A DNA stretch of 64,000 bases from Heterocephalus glaber. Lineage: Eukaryota; Chordata; Mammalia; Rodentia; Bathyergidae. Each line of letters begins with the position of its first letter. Within the stretch, counting starts at the first letter, position 1. Below, one piece after another: positions 10,541-23,600 of the stretch. The notes below the pieces were generated by a model. It saw only the letters and a program-made list of their open reading frames with translations, ran no database searches and was not told the origin of the DNA. Position numbers and translations under genes: made by a program. Where the stretch lies: assembly GCF_000247695.1 (NCBI RefSeq), contig NW_004624734.1, forward strand, positions 9,195,293 to 9,259,292. Reading direction: 5' to 3'.

Positions 10541-11539
10541 TGCCCAGGGGCTGAGGGTGAAGGGAAGGGAAGCTGAAACAGAGAAGACTTTTAGGACAGT
10601 GAAACTACTCTGCATCAAAATATCATGGTGGATATTTGACATTAAGCATTTACCAAAACAGAACTTTACAGCCTAAAGAGTGAGCCTTATTGTGTACAAT
10701 TTTAAAAATGGCCCTTAAGAAGTTAGAGAATTCCAGAATTCCAATGCAGTCTGCTACAAAATAATCCAACTATATTTTAGGAGGGAAGGAGCTGACTTAA
10801 GGAATTTTGGAAATGAATCTGTAAGAATAAAGGCAATTACTCAAAAGATAATTGTACATAAGAGCCGTACTGCACTTGAAAAAATTGTTCCCCAATGAGG
10901 AACCATTCTGATACTGCCACTTATGTAGACTGAAATCAAACACCTAATGACATGGATGGTGGGTGGTGGGTGCCATGTTTATCCCTGATGAAGCAGGAGT
11001 TTAAAGATAAGAAAGGACAAGAGCCTGCTGTTGATCAGCTTTCCTGCTGTCTACACATTTTATATGTATTAAATCCATTGAAAAATACACAAGAACAAAG
11101 ATCACTCTTTACTGTGACCCACAATTTACCAGAGAGATAAACTCATTTGGAAATGACATTTTAAGTGGATATCACACTCTTGAACTCACCCCAACAGGAA
11201 CATGAGGTGGCTGCACAATTGTCAGTTCAGTATGGACCACGGTTAGCTTTATCCAGCTATGATTTCATATCACACTTCTATGTTTACATTTCTCTCAGCT
11301 GTAAATGGCAAGATGTGTGGTCTTGTGTTGGTGTTTTGATAAATTTTAATTTTTTACAGTAGATTTGTATATATTTTATAGTAATGACAAAGTATACATA
11401 TTTTTATGCATCCATAGCATCTTCTTAATTTTTTTATATTTCTAGGCTACATGAGTCATCCATTTTTTCAAATTCTCTCAAATCTCCAAAAACAAATCTA
11501 TGTATAAACAGGCCTGGGGAGTTCAAATATGTATTGTTT

Positions 11540-11830
11540 AAGGGTTGACTGTGTATTCACAGTTGTACAACCATCTCTAGTTTTATAACATTTTCATCGC
11601 CCTCAAAAGAAACTGATACCCCTCAGCAGTTCACTCCGCAGTTCCCTCTGCCCCTGGTCTCTGGACCCACTGAACAACCCTGTCTCTACAGATTTCCATA
11701 CTCTGGATATTTCATATAAACAGAACCAATAATATGTAGTCTCAGTTGTTGGCTTCTTTCAATTGGCTCAATGCTATAGCAAGCATACGCACCTCATTCC
11801 TTTTTGTTGCTGCACAGTATTGCACTGGCT
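11540..11830 (-). repeat. old L1 fragment
   Basis: Antisense L1-type sequence ('acaaccatctctagtttta', 'ttccatactctggatatttca', 'ggcttctttcaattggctc'). It resembles 61380-61530. It has no coding capacity. Confidence 0.45.
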
Positions 11831-12234
11831 ACAGATAGCGTGGCCTTTAGATCTTTAACAAACCCACTGCAGGACCTGGGCACTGACCCAGGGAAAAGGG
11901 ACAAGCTGAGCTCCTGCATGTGGTCAGCCTGGCTCGACCTTTTGGTCAGAGATGTGCAACTGTAGAACACGGAGGTGGCCCATGTGCCGACTGGGGACAG
12001 GGCAGCTTCGAGGGATGAGGGGCACTGTAAGACCAGCCAAGAGTCTGTGCTGATACAGGGAAAGGCGCTCTAGGGCAAGAGGATCAGCAAAGGTAAGCGC
12101 TTGGGGGCTGGAAAGTCCACAGGGTGCAAAGCTGTAGATGCCAAGAGAAGGAGGGAGAAGCATGAGGCTGGGAAGGTCAGGAGACACAGGTCAGGAGCAC
12201 AAATGACAGTCAGGGACCAGAAATGAATACTGGA

Positions 12235-12741
12235 TCCCAATTATACATCTTTATTTTCTTAAGACTTGTTCATTATTGCAGAATAAAATACAAAATCAAA
12301 GTTATAATATTTTCTAAAAATAATTTTCAATTTGGGGGCTTACAGCCCTTTTAATAAAGTCATCTGAAGTCTTCAAAGAGGTTTCAGCTTCAAATTTCTC
12401 ACAGCAAAGATTCTTTCACTGGCTACAGAAGCCCAGTGACCCTCTTGCTCTTGAAAACTAATGGGCAAAAAAACCTCTTAAGAAGCAAACAGGCCTTTCT
12501 CAACAGAGCTTTGTCCGCCCAACTGTGGCTTCTTCAGAGCTTCACATGCATCCTGTAGACTGGGCAGCAAAGGAGGCCAAGGGTCTTGTGGAAGAGGTGT
12601 GGGGTTAGGCCGGGCAGCCTGACTGCATTCCCCCGTGGGCCCAAGCAGACAGGCTTCCTGCTGGCCCCACCTCTGCAGCCTCTGGGTAGCACATTTTAAG
12701 GGATAGTGTCACACTTGGAGAAGCATCGAGAAGGCACCTGT
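12235..12741 (-). other. LGMN: LGMN 3' UTR
   Basis: About 500 bases of untranslated sequence lie between the TGA and the AATAAA signal. The distal half is AT-rich. No repeat was recognised inside it. Confidence 0.65.
12250..12255 (-). terminator. LGMN: LGMN polyadenylation signal
   Basis: TTTATT on the + strand reads AATAAA on the LGMN strand, 487 bases after the stop codon. It is the best-placed hexamer; cleavage is expected near 12235. Confidence 0.7.
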
Positions 12742-12784
12742 TCAGTAGTAACCGAGGCACACCTTGTCCATGGACGACTTTATC
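12742..12784 (-). CDS. LGMN: LGMN coding exon 13 (last)
   Basis: Completes a split Arg codon and then reads [13 protein letters not shown] and TGA (12744-12742). The acceptor is CTCCAACAG. It encodes the final strand of the prodomain, with the conserved Cys of VCLG. Confidence 0.95.
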
Positions 12785-15700
12785 CTGTTGGAGACAGGGA
12801 GGAGAACGTGGTGAGAAGGAAGACAAACACAATACCGTGTGGAGAAGTCACTGGGGACAGATCTGCCCAACAGTGTCACTGAGAATTCAGCTGTCCTGCA
12901 TCCTGCTGGCCAGTGTCTCACTTGCACAAAGGACAGCAGCATGCTCTCTTCTATTCTCAGAAAGACAACAACTGTTCAAAGGTTAGTGCTGCTTTACCTG
13001 TCGATCGGATACTTCTCCTCGCACAGGTTGACCAGGACATACAGGTGTCTCAGGGCATATTCGTACTGGAAGAAAACAAAGGAGAACCCAACATCTCAGC
13101 TCGCCCTGCAGTCAACTCCTAAGCTTAGGATAGCTCCCCTTCTGCAGTCACAGGGACAAAACATCTCAGCTGGGGGCTCATGGGTCCCATCTTCCTTCTG
13201 ATAATCTGGTGATATTTACAGATCCTCTCCCGAGAAAGATGAACAAATGCCAAGAGGCTGCACATAGCCAGCCTGCTCTCATGTCTCAGTCTGAACTTCC
13301 AACCTCTCCCAGAACTCTGACTTCATTCTGGAAACCCCTGAGCTGGACCACACTGGGTAGGACTGAAATAACCAGAAATGTTTATCTTAAGAGAACTTCA
13401 GGGGAGCTGGGAACACCCACGAGGAAGAAGATTCATTTTAAATAATTCTAGAGGGCAGGAAAGCAAGACCAGGGGTGAAGTGCGGTCACTGCAGCTGTGT
13501 GCTCTGTCACAGCTGTCTGTCTGAAAACGGCCCCCGACAGCAGGCCCCAGGCAGAGCGTGGCTGTGTCCCATTGAAACCTGATATACAAAAACAGGCACA
13601 GGGAAGAAGAGAGTTTGGACAGGGTTTGATCTGCAGGCCATGGTTTACAAACCTTCCTCTAGAAAGATCCAAGCATCCCACAGAAATGGGCACCAGGCTT
13701 TTTAAGACACTGGTCAACTCTGACTTTCTACATTCTGCGCTAACTTCATTCTCCCTCCTCCTCCTCCATTGACTTCAACTATACGTCGTGGTGAGGGCTC
13801 ACAGGGGACCCAGCAGGGGGGACACACATGTGGCTCATGGGAGATGGATGGGCCTGGCAGGGACTGCAGCCGCATGGAGCGAAGTAATCAAAGCCACTGT
13901 TAATGGCAGTTCTTATCCATGACTCTGGGGAACTCTCTGCCCACTGCTCTGGAGTGAGTCGTTACCTTTCATCTGCAGCTAAGACCCCTGAAATGAGCCC
14001 ACTATGTCCACAGCCCGATGGAACCTCCAGAGGTGACCTGTGGCAGGCAGTATGAGGTCAGCCTTGGGGTTCCGGTGTGGGAACGTGCCCCCTCACCCTG
14101 GACGAGTGCCAGTTGAAGCAGTGCGTGCGGAAGTGCGTCACAGCCCCCTCGTAACAGTCGTGCTCCGTGAGAGGGGCTCTCTCAGACAGAAGCCTGTCTG
14201 TCACAGCCTCGGACCCTGCCAGCAAGAAGATGATCTTGTGCACCGACTTCTCAATGAGGTGCCGAACCTGCGAAGAAACAGCTTTTCAAGATGTGGCACA
14301 CTGGGTGCAGCTTCCGAGGCGCTCATAAGCATGTTTAAAGACATGTCTTCACACTGCCCCAGGGGATTAGGAGATGCCAAGAGATGTGTTCTGAAGAAGG
14401 CAAAAGTGTGTGCAAGGCGTCTGTGACAGCTGTGACACCTTGCCTTCTAGGGTCTCCTAGCACAGTGGAAACGTTTACAGCTAATACCGGAAGCAAGCTG
14501 TAGAACTCAGCCCGGGACAGACCGCCATCCCCGGAAAGGCACCGCATGTGCCTGGCCCCTCAGCTGGTTGGTTCAGGAAACCATCAATGGTTAGGCAGAG
14601 GGCACAAAGGGGCTTTGTTTTCCTCCCAGGTGAAAAACAGCCTCCTAACCAGGACACTGCTCCACACTCACCTCACTGCACAACCAAGCCTCTGTCTCAC
14701 CCCTCTCGGCAGTCTGTCTGTCAGGTCTGAACTGCAGACACACACGTGGCCCAGAACCACACAGGCCCCGAGAGCTCCTCCAGCCTCCAAAGCCTTCCTT
14801 CCTCACCTCTACATCTGAGCAAGGCTGGATTCCCTTCTGATGCTTCAGGCGATCATCAGAGCCCCGCAAAGTAAACACAGGCGCGGGCAGGAGAATCCAG
14901 CTGCCTCCCATCACACCAGGCCTGACAGATTTGCAAACATGGCAAGCAACCCCGCCCTCCTCGGAAGAGTCTCAGCTGTGGAAAACGGTTATTAACTACA
15001 TGAACACCAAATGGGCTTCTTGTGATCACTTCAGAATGAGTTCAGTGGGTTTTTTTCATCTCAGTTTTCATTTCTTACTGAAATTCTTTAATTGCACAAG
15101 AATGTAGTGATGTAAGAGTTGCCAGGAAAAGTTGAATCTGCTAAGAAGCCCCCAGGCTTGGAAACAATTTTAAAATCTGCGGCAGATACCAGAGAAAACC
15201 TGTATGATTTACACAGTTGTCCAAGCAAACACAAGAAACTCTGGTTCAGTTTTTAAGAATTATCAAAAGGACAAGGATAAAGTGCCCTTCTGGGTCATTT
15301 TAATTTCAAACACGGTTCAGTGTCAACAGACATAGCCCACCAAAAACAACAGCTCTTTGGGATCAATAATTAGAGTGTAAAGAGACCCAAAACTAAAAAG
15401 CAGGAGTACTGCTATGTCAAACTCTATTTACACCAACTAAAAACACGTCCTAAACTGGGTATGGTGGCACATGTCCACCATCTCAGCACTTGGGAGGGTG
15501 AAGCAGGAGGATCGCTGTAAGTTCAAGGCTGGGCTGGGCTACTAAATGGGTCAAAGTCCAGCCTGCAATATACACCAAGACTCTCCTCCTCTTAAAAAAT
15601 AAAAATAAAAAAATATAAACATGTCGTGGGTACACACGGTGTCACATTTAAGGGACTCTCTTTTGGAGACCAATTGCATAAATGCATTTAAAACATATAC

Positions 15701-18700
15701 GTTTTTAGTTTTTTGTTTTTATCCTTCCTAGAAAATCCAGGCCAGATGTCAGTGCATTCATCACCCTGCTGTGCTGACAGTGGAACAAGTGTTAACACAG
15801 ATCTGTTTGCTGGAAGGAACAGGCAACCCTTTTGCCAGGCACTCAGTGAGGGCCCAAATATCATCTGAAAAATAAATCTGTCAGTGTTGAACCCACAGAT
15901 GAGCTACTGTGGAGACCCTCAGCCGTGAGGGCAGCCCATGCATCTGGGAGGAGCTTCAGGCTATGACCATGGTTGTTTGACACAGCAAAAATTTTTTGTG
16001 GATGACGTCTTTTACAAACCGATTAGCTAACAACTCAATAAACATCAAAACAAAAATGTCTTCTTAGCAACAAATGTCTTCAAGAAACAATGTCTTCTAC
16101 AGCCACGGCCAAAGCAGGATTCAGGAGAGGCCCCTCAATCCTTTGCTCCTCACACCCTAGAGGCCCGAGCTCATTTCCTAATGGAGGATGGAGGCACCTC
16201 TGCCCAGCATGCTTTCTCCTCCTCACACAGCGCAGAGGCTGGTTGCCTTGCCCAGCTACACCCATGTGCAGGAGGAGGGCTGACCAGCTCTGCCGGCTGG
16301 CTCTGAGGAACACTGGGTACCAGTCAGCAGCAGGCAGGGCCCAAGCTCACACACACTGCCCACCTGGGCTGGGCACGGCCCTGTGAAGGGTCTCTGTGAG
16401 CACTACTTACATCCAGATGTTGCTGGATCTGCTTGATGAGAGTCTGGGACTTCTTCCAGTCATTGGTGCTCATCAGTTTCCTTTTCATGATCTCCAGGGG
16501 CACTTCTGGGCTCGGAGTGAGGTCAAGGTGTGTGACGGGAGGCAGAGAGATCGGGGCACTGGCTTTGTGCTTCACTCCTTGAAACTGTATCACTTTCATG
16601 GCAGAGATAGACTGGAAAGAGAGAGAAAAATCGGGTCAGATGGGAGGACCAGACATGAGGAACATCCCCTGCGTCCATCTCCTCTGCGGGAGACTCCTGT
16701 AGTTTAGGAGCATTGAAGGCTCTCAGTCACAGCCTAAAAACACGAGGTCAGCCCCCAGCAGTAGACAAGGTGACACATTTGGGCACCTGAGATCTACCAA
16801 TGAGAAACTTCAAAAATGCCTCAAGACAGCTGTACTTTCACAGATGAAGACAACCATTGAACCACAGGAAGTGGGGCTGGGGCCAGAGCTGTTTGGATCC
16901 CTGGCAACCCTGGACTGAGCTCAGCACCCTGCTCCCCTGCCTGACCCTAAGGGCCAGCAGCCAGAGGTGCAGAGCACTTGTCCAGGGTGGAGCTAAGGTC
17001 TGGGTCCCGTACAAATGGCAGAGCCAGGGCATAGAACGGCCAGACTGACACTCAGCTTCAGGCTCCCTGGCCTCACAGGTTAGCAGACTCTCCGGCCACT
17101 GGGAGAGAAAGGCTGCAGCATTCCTGTCCCCCAACCAAGCAGTAATCCTCTAATAACAGTTCTAAAACTAAAACTCAAAACACACAAATATACACAAACA
17201 CAAAATTTGGAAATGATCTGCCTCCAAATACAGCCAATGCTGAGGGTGCTGTAAGAAAAAGAAAATCCCAAGGCAGGAGCCACAGGACCAGGGCAACAAC
17301 ACCTGCCCTGTGCTTCCTTCCCCTGGCCTGTTCTTGCCCACGCCCACGGGCCCCAGTGTCCTGGGCGCACTTCCTGCATCCCACAGGCTCACAGCCCCTA
17401 CTCTGCAGGGAAGGGGCTGAGGAGCTGGACTTTCTTTACCCTATCCTTTCCTAGAAGGCTCAGCTCCCAGCAGCAAGCTCTCAGATGGTGGTAGCTACTG
17501 TGGAACGCAGTACCAAGTGTGCCAGGCCACTGTCTTGGCCCTGTGTGCACACACTATGGTCTTCCCCAGAGGCATTGCTAAGGCCACATCACTCACAGTC
17601 AGGCTCAGAGCAGTCATAGCATTTGCCAGACGTCTGCATGTCTGAAGCTAGGGAGGTCTGGTCCTGAGCCTCAGAGGGTACCCAGGATGGAGTGGCCATG
17701 CCTCACCTGGATCCATTTTGCTTCACCAAGAGACAAAGGTTCCAGGTGAGCAGCAGGGAAGGCACAGGAGGCCCCTCACCTTGTTCCCGTACTGCATGAC
17801 GTGACTGGTGTTGGTGTGGGACTTCACCAGCTGGTACTGCTTGTGGAGCGTCTCCTTGCTCAGATCCTCCTGCAAAAGGGAAAGTGAGGGCTTGCGGGCA
17901 CCAAGCCTAACTGTTCAACTGCAGGTGGCTGGCAGGTCCCCAAGGGCTCACCATATCAGAGTCTTCCATCCAGTTGACGCTGTACCAGTCACCCAGGTAC
18001 GTGGACCTCTGCTCGTCATAGTAGCAGGCATAGGATGACTCGCTGGGGTTGGCGGCAGTAGTTGCATAAACTGCAAGGAATCAAAGGGATCTTTGAATCA
18101 CACTCCTCTGTGCCCCGCCAGGGACTACACAGGAAGCTGGGTCCTTCCTTCCCCCCTGGTGAGCTTGCACCCTGCCTGCCACCTTCACAGCACCGGACAG
18201 GGACAGGGGACGGGTGGATACAACTGTGAACAGCCTTCACACACCACAGTAACTGTCTGAAGTTAGATGTGGAAGAAAAGAGAACCCAGTGACAGTCTGT
18301 GCACAGCAATAAGTAAGTGAAAGGATGAAGGGATGTAGCTCAGTGGTAGAGAGCTTGCCTAGCATGCATGAGGCCCTGGGTTCCACTCCCAGCACTGCAA
18401 AAAAAAAAAAAAAAGGCAGCAAATGTTCATGCTTAAACATCCTGCTGTTTTAGAAGAATGCTGACAAATTTTAATGGTTCGAAGGTCAAAGGTGGGCCTA
18501 ATTTGGTTTCCAGAGAAAGAGAGGATTAACAATAAATAAACATTCAGATGTAGGCTGATGATGTAGTTCAGAGGCAGAACGCTTGCCTAGTGTGGGCGAG
18601 ATTCTGGGTCCAGGGTCCAATCCCCAGTAACACCAAAAAACATGTTTTTAATTTAATATAATTTTGTAACTGCTCAGTAGGACTAAAGCTTTACAACAGC

Positions 18701-20585
18701 TGCCAGTTACTCTATCTGTTTACTCCGTTAGGCCCAGGAACCATGGACTCTGAGTTGTGCTGGACACCATTCTCCGCTCCTGGCACTACCGCTGTCTCTT
18801 TATCCCCATTTTACAGATGGGGACAACTGAGGTCAACTGACATCACCTGCCTGGGTGAGACCAGATGGCCAATGACCAACACTTCAAAAGGACCATGCTG
18901 TTCCACAGCCCATGTGGTTTTGGATGTAAGTACTTTGCTAGAACCTGGAAATGCACAGTGAAGCTCACTCCAGAGTCTTCCTTCCCTGACTACTAATCCT
19001 GGAGAAGCAGCAGAAGGCAGAGCTACCACAACACAGAGTGCACACTAGGCTGCCTGCAAGGCCCTGCTCTGGGGCGCACTTGCTTCCTTCCCATCAGCAG
19101 TGTCTGACGATGACTGACTGCCCCCATCCCTCACCTACCGTTGATGTCCTGGGGCAGGTGATTCATCATGGAGCCAGACTCACAGGCTTCAATGTAGAAC
19201 ACCATCTGACAGGCAGACAGACAGGTGAGCCCCACCCAGCCCGGCAACTGCTATGGGGTCTGCCACTCCTGCCATCCGTGCTGGAGTCTTTCACTTCAGC
19301 TTTAGGGAAACTAAAGAGGCTGCTGCCAGGAGCTACGGAAGCCACTGGACAAGGAGTCATATGCATTCACTGCTAGCTGGGTAAAATGATCTACCAGTTG
19401 ACACAAGGCAGGGAACATGACGCCATCTGATGCTAAGGGAAACAGCTGCACCACCCCATATAGGAAGAGGTTCCAAAGGCCATCTTTCTGCCTTACCGTT
19501 TTGGACATCCTACCCTCCATCGTTTTTAGAAAGGGTTCCAGAGAGGCAAGAGGACCAAAGTAGAAATAGAGTAAGGATAGTGTCGGGGATAGTCCTCCCC
19601 AACTGCCCCAAACCAGGACAATCTTAGGAACAGCCATCCATAGTGTGATCCTCAAACCTGTCCGTGGTAGCTCCTTCCCCAACCCTGGGGGTGAGCCCCA
19701 CTCTGGTTAACAAGCTCTCTATGATTCTGATCAAATAGCTAAGGCCCTAGAATCACAAAACATTAATCCCAGGACATCATGGGTCAGCGCCACTTGGAAG
19801 GGAAATCCAGGCAGCCAGCCCGAGGGCTGGTCACGGGGTATGACTGGGACTCTGCTCCCACTGCCCACCTCACGTGCCTCCCCCAAGGTGGCCCAATGGC
19901 TGCTGTTACCTTCTGGTACATGTGGTGCTTGTGCATATAATGGATGGTCCTGTTCAGGTCCTTGGCATGGAGCTGGAAGGAAAGAACATCAATGTTCAGA
20001 ACCACACACCCAGACAAACCACCAGCCGACTAGGCCATCAACAGACACTGGTTAATTCTTTTCCACCAATCCTTACAAGTAACCACGGTGATCAGTAAAA
20101 TCCCCAGACTGTCAGCTCCAAGGTCCTTTCACATATTTAAGAAGGAAAGAAAATGCGCTTCTCCATCGATAGCTCTGCATGTTGTGTCTAGGGTGACACA
20201 CCCGGCCTGAGACGCTGTGATGTAGGGACACCAGGCGGAGCAGATGTCCTGGATGAGACTTAAGTTGCTATGACCCCCCAGACACCTGCCATGTGCACGA
20301 AACTATGGAGGAACATTAGAAAACGCACACCACAGGTTTAATTTCAGCACACAGGCTTTGTTTTCTATTCTCCATGTTTTAGGTCTTTTTTTTTGGTACC
20401 GGGGATCAAACTCGGGACCTTGCACTTGCAAGGCAGGCAGCGGCACCACTGAGCTAAATCTCCGGCTGTTTTCCACGTTTGTCTTTAAAATGGTAAGAAA
20501 AATGGCCAGGGGTATAGGTCAGCAGTAGAGTGCTGACCTAGCATGTGAAAAGCCTTGGGTTCAATTCCCAGCGTGTACCTGCATG

Positions 20586-20628
<43 letters not shown>

Positions 20629-23600
20629 TTCAAAATAAAACTCACATCATCATTAGGAAAAGCCAGTATTCCAGGTGCTCCATGGTCGGTGAAATAAATG
20701 AACACATGATCTTGGGGGCCACTGCCGAGAGAGAAAAGGGGGCATGAGAACCAGAGGGTGACAGCTTCCCGCTTCTATTTCCATTTCTCTGCAAGGCTAC
20801 CCTCATCAAAAAGTTAAGAAGTTTGAGAACTGTGGTTACCCAACCAGGGTCGGGGAGGAACGTGGGGCCCTGGGCGTGGCCACCTCGCTCTGTCCCCGAG
20901 GGCTATTCTGTACCACCAGCCCCAGCCTAGAGCCCCGAAGTTGTATGAAAGCTGGTGGAGACCGCTGGCCAGCAGCCTGGTAGGTTCTGGACAGTAGGTC
21001 ACAGGGGGTCCTTGGAAATTGGGCTTCATCCCAGGCAGCCACACTGTCCAGCCAGGTCACCCACAGTGAGCAAGGAGGCAGGACACCCAGCCAAGCAGCC
21101 CTGCCCCGTTCCTCTCCTCTGCGCCCCAGGGCCCCGGCAGGAGGGCTCGGCTTCAGGCTGCAGGGACTACAGGGAGCACACTCAGGTCCCATGCATGCCC
21201 CACACAGATGTCCCTCTCTGCTCTAACTCAGTAAGCTCAGCTCATGCCCAGGCCTCCCTTTTAGCTTATAAGAAATTCAGTCTCAGGCTCCTTGTGAAAA
21301 TGCTACCTAAGCAAACAGGAAGCAGTGAGACTCTCTGGTTCACAACCAAAGGGGCAAACACTGGGTTGGCTTTCCCCATTGCCAATGTCAGTCGTTGCCA
21401 TGGGGCTGACCTGCGACCAGAGCGCAGGTGGGCACCAGGTGGGTGGCAAGGGGAGGCCTGCAGCCTGACCCCTGCAGGGACTCACACGTGCCTCAGCGAG
21501 CTTCCTTGGTCATGGGGCAGACCAGCACTCCACAGGCAACGAAGAATAGTGGCTTAAGCGACAGGAAACATTTATTAAGAATAGCGAGGGAAAGGCAGGT
21601 GTGGTAGCATTGCACAAGTACTCTGGGATGACCAAGGGAGGCAGAGGAAGGAGGATGGAGAGTTCAGATCCGGTCTGGGTAACTTAAGGAGACCATCTGC
21701 CGCCTGCCTCAAAAGTCCAAGGACCCAAGTTCGATCCCCGGTACCAAAACAAAACAAAACAAAAAAACTAAACTTAAGGAGACCCTGTCTCAAAATAAAA
21801 AATGGAGAAAGGGCTGGACATGTAATTCCATGCAAAATCTCTAGGTTCAATCCCTAGTACTGTCCCTAAAAAGAAGAAAGGCAAGAAAAACAAGCGGAGG
21901 ACCCTAGATGATAGGGTTAGTTCAGCACAGAAACGGGCTGTCAAGAGAAGCCACGGAACCATCACCCCGCAACGGACACCCCCTAGTCATCCTAGGCAAG
22001 TGTGATGCCCCCGCTGAGATTTCTCTCAGGTGAACAGAAGAAGCAAGGAGTTGAAATACTGTGCCAAGCTTCCCTCCCCGATGTTACCTCTTCAGGACTT
22101 TTCCAGACCCTTTGCCCTTCACTGCTTCTTTGTCACCTCTCAGCACTGCAAGGAAGTTTTCTGGGGTCACATCCTGTACAGAACAGAGGCATCATCAGAG
22201 CCAGCCGTCAGTCCCACCCGACAGTTCCCGGAGCCTGCAGCAGGCCTAGGCTGCCCTCCACACACCCTCAAGAACACAGGGTGCCCTGTGCACCACACTT
22301 GTGCAAGGCCTGCCTTGTCTGTGGCTAGTGGTGACTCAGCAAGCCTGCCTCTCATCCTGATCACTAATAAGTCCAGGTGGAGAACACCAAAGTGCCGACA
22401 ATAGAGAAAAACGGCAGTGGGAAAGACCACTCTGGAGCCACAGACCCCAGGAGACTTCGTCCCAAGAATAGTCACTGTCTTTACAGAGATTTTGTAAAAC
22501 TGATACTTGATCATTAAAAGTAATACAAAGGGGAAAAAAAAAATCACCAAAAATCCTACTACCCGAGTCCAAACCTTTCCTCCTATTAACTACATAATAG
22601 GACCAACTAACCGGGTGTGGTGCCACATGCCTGTAATCTCAGCACTTGGGAGGCTGAGGCAAGAGGATCCTGTCTCAAAAAACAAATAAGCAAATTTTAA
22701 AAAGAAACAAAAACTGAAAGAAATACTAAACTTCAAATAAATGTTTCTTTACTGCAACAAATAGATCGTCCAGAGATTATGAAAACTATGACAATAAACT
22801 CATTTTGGTTTTGTTAAATATGTGTCACTTTATATGGTATCAATCAACTGGAGGAATAGAAACATTTTTGTAGGTGATATAGTATAATAATAATGAACCA
22901 AAATCCATCGTTAGGAAAATTTTGAGATATTATGCATTGGTCCTGGGGCTGAGAAAGCTAATCACAGATAATCTATAATCAGGTTAACAGCAACACCTCA
23001 AGAAAATCAGGTTATTATTGAAGGAAATATCAGGCATAAAACATGCAAAGACTAGCAGCTAAATATCATTGGACCACAATTTATTTTGAACACTTCCCTT
23101 TTTCCCTTTTCTGTTGTCTTTTAAAACTCTCATCATCCAGCAGGACATGGAGATGCATAGTTGCAGTCCCAACTGCTCAGGAGGTAGAGGCAGGAGGATC
23201 ACTTGAACCCAAGGGTTTGAGGCCAGCCTGAGCAACATAGTGAGACCTTGTCTTAAAAAACATAGGGCTAGGGCCAGGGATTTAGCTCAGTGGTTTCGCC
23301 GCCTGCCCTGCAAGCGCAAGGACCTGAGTTCGATCCCCGGTACCAAAAAAAAAAAAANNNNNNNNNNNNNNNNNNNNNNNNNNNNNNNNNNNNNNNNNNN
23401 NNNNNNNNNNNNNNNNNNNNNNNNNNNNNNNNNNNNNNNNNNNNNNNNNNNNNNNNNCGCAAGCGCAAGGACCCGAGTTCGATCCCCAGTAGCAAAAAAA
23501 AAAAAAAAAAAAATAGGGTTAGGGAGGTAACTCAGTGATAGCATGTTTGCCTAGAAGGTGTGAGGTCCTGGATTCGATCCCAGCACAAAAAACCCTCCTC

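Larger units (their letters stand above)
2246..12234. other. RIN3-LGMN convergent intergenic region
   Basis: About 10 kb lie between the two convergent 3' ends. Identified content: tRNA-SINEs (2756, 4874, 7258, 9780, 10186), MaLR-like LTR pieces on the - strand (about 4640-4770, 9068-9360, 10150-10540), a MIR (about 5880-6015), LTRs (7567-8100, about 8149-8430), an old antisense L1-like stretch (about 11540-11830), a Z-DNA-prone microsatellite (5519) and the unexplained membrane-protein frame at 3697-4236. I see nothing recognisable in 5000-5500, 6020-7250, 8440-9060, 10550-11500 or 11840-12234. Confidence 0.7.
18071..19138 (-). other. LGMN: LGMN intron between coding exons 7 and 8
   Basis: 1.07 kb. 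Two ID-like tRNA-SINEs lie at about 18320-18414 and 18549-18640 (both +, antisense to LGMN). Confidence 0.75.

Noticed and set aside
20589..20626. CRISPR-like or tandem-repeat array
   Set aside because: It is a plain dinucleotide microsatellite with no spacers; no CRISPR array is expected in or seen in this vertebrate DNA.
20955..21557. 200-codon + strand frame
   Set aside because: It lies in an LGMN intron on the opposite strand, has no recognisable domain and mixed low-complexity composition.
23240..23544. Frames crossing the N gap
   Set aside because: They are created by translating N and SINE A tails.
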